A DNA stretch of 64,000 nt from positions 1-64,000 of the forward strand of contig NWQM01000009.1 in assembly GCA_002798195.1 (NCBI GenBank), written 5' to 3'. Positions 62,264-64,000 of this stretch are shown here, piece after piece. A program made the translations under genes and the position numbers. The notes beneath the pieces were generated by a model. That model saw nothing but the letters and a program-made list of their open reading frames with translations. It did not search any database and had not been told where the DNA came from. The first letter of the stretch is position 1; each line of letters starts with the position of its first letter. This DNA is from Lysobacteraceae bacterium NML03-0222 (GTDB taxonomy: Bacteria; Pseudomonadota; Gammaproteobacteria; Xanthomonadales; Xanthomonadaceae).

Positions 62264-62847
62264 TACAAGGCGTTGGCCGCCTTGAAAAAACCGAAAACCT
62301 GCAAGGCGATGTGCGCCTGCATATCGCTGTTGGCTCACTGCCATTTGCCGATGTTGTGCTTGGCGAGAGCATTGCCGTCAATGGGGTATGCCTGACCGTG
62401 GTGGCCTTCGATGCGGCCAGTTTTGCCGCCGATGTCTCCACCGAGACGCTGGCGCTGACAACGCTTGGTGGGTTGGCGCAGGGTGCGGCGCTGAATCTGG
62501 AACGCGCCCTGCTGCCGACCGACCGCATGGGCGGGCATCTGGTCAGCGGCCATGTCGATGGCGTGGGGCAAGTGCTGGCGATTTGGCCTGATGCCCGCGC
62601 TGCACGTTGGCGCTTCTCGCTGCCCACGGCGCTGGCGCGCTATGTCGCCAAGAAAGGCTCAATTTGCGTCGATGGCGTCAGTCTCACCGTCAACGAAGCA
62701 GGCGAAGATTTTTTTGAAGTCGCCCTGATTCCGCATACCGTCGCGCATACCGCCTTTGCCGAAAAAACCATCGGCGATGCGGTGAATCTGGAAATCGACC
62801 TGATGGCGCGTTATGTGGAGCGCCTGCTGGCAACCCAGAACGGCTGA
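62248..62847 (+). CDS. ribE: Riboflavin synthase alpha subunit
   Basis: Riboflavin synthase dismutates two 6,7-dimethyl-8-ribityllumazine molecules. The 199-aa protein has the two homologous barrels, MFTGLIQGVGRLE with SIAVNGVCLTVV and LVSGHVDGVGQV with SICVDGVSLTVNEA. It lies inside the end of ribD by 16 bp. Its stop directly abuts the stop of the convergent zeta-type gene, with no gap. Confidence 0.96.
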   Translation: MFTGLIQGVGRLEKTENLQGDVRLHIAVGSLPFADVVLGESIAVNGVCLTVVAFDAASFAADVSTETLALTTLGGLAQGAALNLERALLPTDRMGGHLVSGHVDGVGQVLAIWPDARAARWRFSLPTALARYVAKKGSICVDGVSLTVNEAGEDFFEVALIPHTVAHTAFAEKTIGDAVNLEIDLMARYVERLLATQNG

Positions 62848-63495
62848 TTACGGCGTATGGCCTGACTCGGCCAGCGACAGCGCGGCCTCCATGATGGGCT
62901 TGGCCCAATCCGGCGTGTTGTGCAGCGCACTGTGTGTGTTGGGGTGGCGGATGCGGCCCGCGTCCAGAAATAGCAGCAAGTGTGGATCGGGGACGGGACT
63001 GCCCGGTGGCGCCTCTTGGCTGTTGTCATAGACATGCAGTTGGCGTAAATGCGGCAGCAGTGCAATCAGGTTGGCAATCGAGCGATGCCAGCGTTGGCGG
63101 ATTTTCTTCTCCGGGATGTCATGGCCGCCATGGCGTACCCGCTGGCGCACGCGGGCGATATGGCGCTCGACCGAATCCAGCCCGCAGAGCCACATCAGCA
63201 CATCATGGCTGCCTGTGGCCTGCCGCAGTTTAGCCGCAATGGTGTTGCCGCCCAGCGTGGTTTCAAAGGCGTAATTCTGGTGCGCGCTGATGGCCGCATC
63301 CAGCCTGCGCACGCCCTCATGCCAAGCTTCGGTATTGGCGTCCTGAATCGTCATGCCAGTTTGGACGGCGCGTTCGCGGGCAAATGTGTCAGGGTTGAAC
63401 CAGGGGACGCCAGCCTTTCTCAAGCCTTCGCCAGCAACAGAACTTTTGCCAGCGCCATTGACGCCAGCAAGAACCAGAATGTAAGGGCGCTTCAT
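62848..63495 (-). CDS. Zeta-toxin-family P-loop kinase
   Basis: The 215-aa protein has Walker A AGVNGAGKSS (10-19), WFNPDTFARE near the substrate site, YAFETTLGG and an arginine-rich RVRQRVRHGGHDIPEKKIRQRW helix. This is the zeta/PezT fold, whose members phosphorylate UDP-N-acetylglucosamine and block wall synthesis. The ATG at 63495 is chosen because the family N-terminus (KRPYILVLAG) begins there. It is preceded four bases earlier by the stop of a Phd-type antitoxin gene. Confidence 0.85.
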   Translation of the reverse strand: MKRPYILVLAGVNGAGKSSVAGEGLRKAGVPWFNPDTFARERAVQTGMTIQDANTEAWHEGVRRLDAAISAHQNYAFETTLGGNTIAAKLRQATGSHDVLMWLCGLDSVERHIARVRQRVRHGGHDIPEKKIRQRWHRSIANLIALLPHLRQLHVYDNSQEAPPGSPVPDPHLLLFLDAGRIRHPNTHSALHNTPDWAKPIMEAALSLAESGHTP

Positions 63496-63499
63496 GGGG

Positions 63500-63853
63500 T
63501 CAGAACCCCTGGCCAGCAATGACTTTGCCATGCAGCTTCAAGGGCTGCTTGAAAAGCGAGTCGATTTTTTCCCCGGCATCTGGCGCATTCAGGCAGGCCA
63601 GGCGTGCGTCAAACTCACGGCGCAGCTTTTCCAGCGCTTGCTGGTCGCGCTCGGCCTTGCTGCGCAGCGCAGCAAGCATTGTCTGATACTCGGCCACCGA
63701 CAAAATCACCGCCTCGGGTTGCGCGTGGTTGGTGACCACTACCCGGCCATCACGAGCCACGTTGCGCATCACGCCACGCCAGCCCAGCTTTTTTACATCG
63801 GAAGCCGGCGTGTGCGGCAGGCTGTCAACATCGGCAAGTGCAGCGGTGTTCAT
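63500..63853 (-). CDS. Phd/YefM-family antitoxin paired with the zeta-type toxin
   Basis: The 117-aa protein has a Phd DNA-binding fold (ASDVKKLGWRGVMRNVARDG, then RVVVTNHAQPEAVILSVAEYQ) and a charged helical C-terminal half that would bind the toxin. GGGAGG lies seven bases before the ATG at 63853. It precedes the zeta-type gene by 4 bp, the usual antitoxin-first order. A 14-bp palindrome upstream is a likely autoregulatory site. Confidence 0.85.
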   Translation of the reverse strand: MNTAALADVDSLPHTPASDVKKLGWRGVMRNVARDGRVVVTNHAQPEAVILSVAEYQTMLAALRSKAERDQQALEKLRREFDARLACLNAPDAGEKIDSLFKQPLKLHGKVIAGQGF

Positions 63854-63895
63854 GGCAAGCCTCCCAGGGGAATAGGTATCCATTATGCCCAAATG

Positions 63896-63909
63896 GGGAA
63901 AATTTTCCC
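63896..63909. promoter_or_regulatory. Perfect 14-bp palindrome upstream of the Phd-zeta operon
   Basis: GGGAAAATTTTCCC is fully self-complementary and lies 43 bp before the antitoxin ATG. CATAAT on the minus strand (63882-63887) is a possible -10, so the palindrome would sit around -35. This suits an operator for the Phd protein. Confidence 0.5.
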
Positions 63910-64000
63910 TGAATGGGGGGTTTGTCGCGTTTCATAATGTAGCGTCATGGCTACGCCATTGCCCTGCCGTGTCCGGGGCTTCATTATGTGCGGCTGTTGA

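Noticed and set aside
63948..64000. Seventeen-codon open frame ending exactly at the window edge (MATPLPCRVRGFIMCGC)
   Set aside because: Too short, no clear ribosome-binding site, and its Cys-rich end is not matched to any leader peptide I can name.

Overview
The window is a GC-rich (about 60 percent) chromosome segment from a gammaproteobacterium, most likely the Lysobacteraceae (Xanthomonadaceae) or a close relative. This rests on the type of PutA without an N-terminal DNA-binding domain, an S-adenosylhomocysteine riboswitch before ahcY, an hpd-MAPEG-hmgA catabolic operon with a divergent MarR gene, and the glyA-nrdR-ribD-ribE order. These are family-level inferences; no 16S or other taxonomic marker is present. 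Coding density is high and nearly every gene is intact. I found no tRNA, rRNA or CRISPR array.

Layout. 1-127: right end of an IS3-family insertion sequence. 159-4934: proline catabolism (putA), a YeiH-family membrane protein and a small orphan gene with its own promoter. 4931-9461: macromolecular synthesis cluster rpsU-yqeY-yihY-dnaG, with tsaD divergent. 9513-12444: mechanosensitive channel, folB, a short FolK-like protein and a convergent PfkB kinase. 12604-18182: the elongasome operon mreBCD-mrdA-rodA. 18249-21644: DUF3817, grxB, pilU, a DUF937 protein and yggL. 21727-24751: ahcY under a SAH riboswitch and a repeat-bearing OmpA-type lipoprotein. 24857-29857: homogentisate pathway (hpd, MAPEG, hmgA), its MarR-type regulator and a POT peptide transporter. 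30150-34357: RND efflux adaptor and pump. 34424-38069: orphan Imm26-type gene, an AGCS sodium:amino-acid symporter and a TrmH-family methyltransferase. 38073-43857: six-gene Mrp cation/proton antiporter operon. 44042-48141: outer-membrane-type protein, hslO, mtgA, a polyprenyl-phosphate glycosyltransferase and a CBS protein. 48329-52060: two secreted amidohydrolase-family proteins and two conserved unknowns. 52157-54635: ettA followed at once by an MntA-HepT toxin-antitoxin pair. 54706-59142: MacAB/LolCDE-like ABC export operon. 59361-62847: glyA-nrdR-ribD-ribE. 62848-63853: Phd-zeta toxin-antitoxin pair on the opposite strand.

How it works together. The window is mainly housekeeping: cell-shape and wall synthesis (MreBCD, PBP2, RodA, MtgA), DNA priming and translation, one-carbon and methyl-cycle metabolism (GlyA, AhcY, FolB), riboflavin synthesis, cation homeostasis and two exporters. 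Accessory signals are small and scattered: the IS end, the Imm26 gene, the two toxin-antitoxin pairs and a G10 tract before the amidohydrolase operon. The observations I rate highest are the lipoprotein with eight 17-residue repeats, the riboswitch with a Shine-Dalgarno-masking hairpin, a palindromic operator placed exactly in the 17-bp spacer of the hpd promoter, the HepT with its HEPN arginine replaced by histidine, and the catalytically degenerate amidohydrolase paired with an intact one. I did not find a wholly new multi-gene system.
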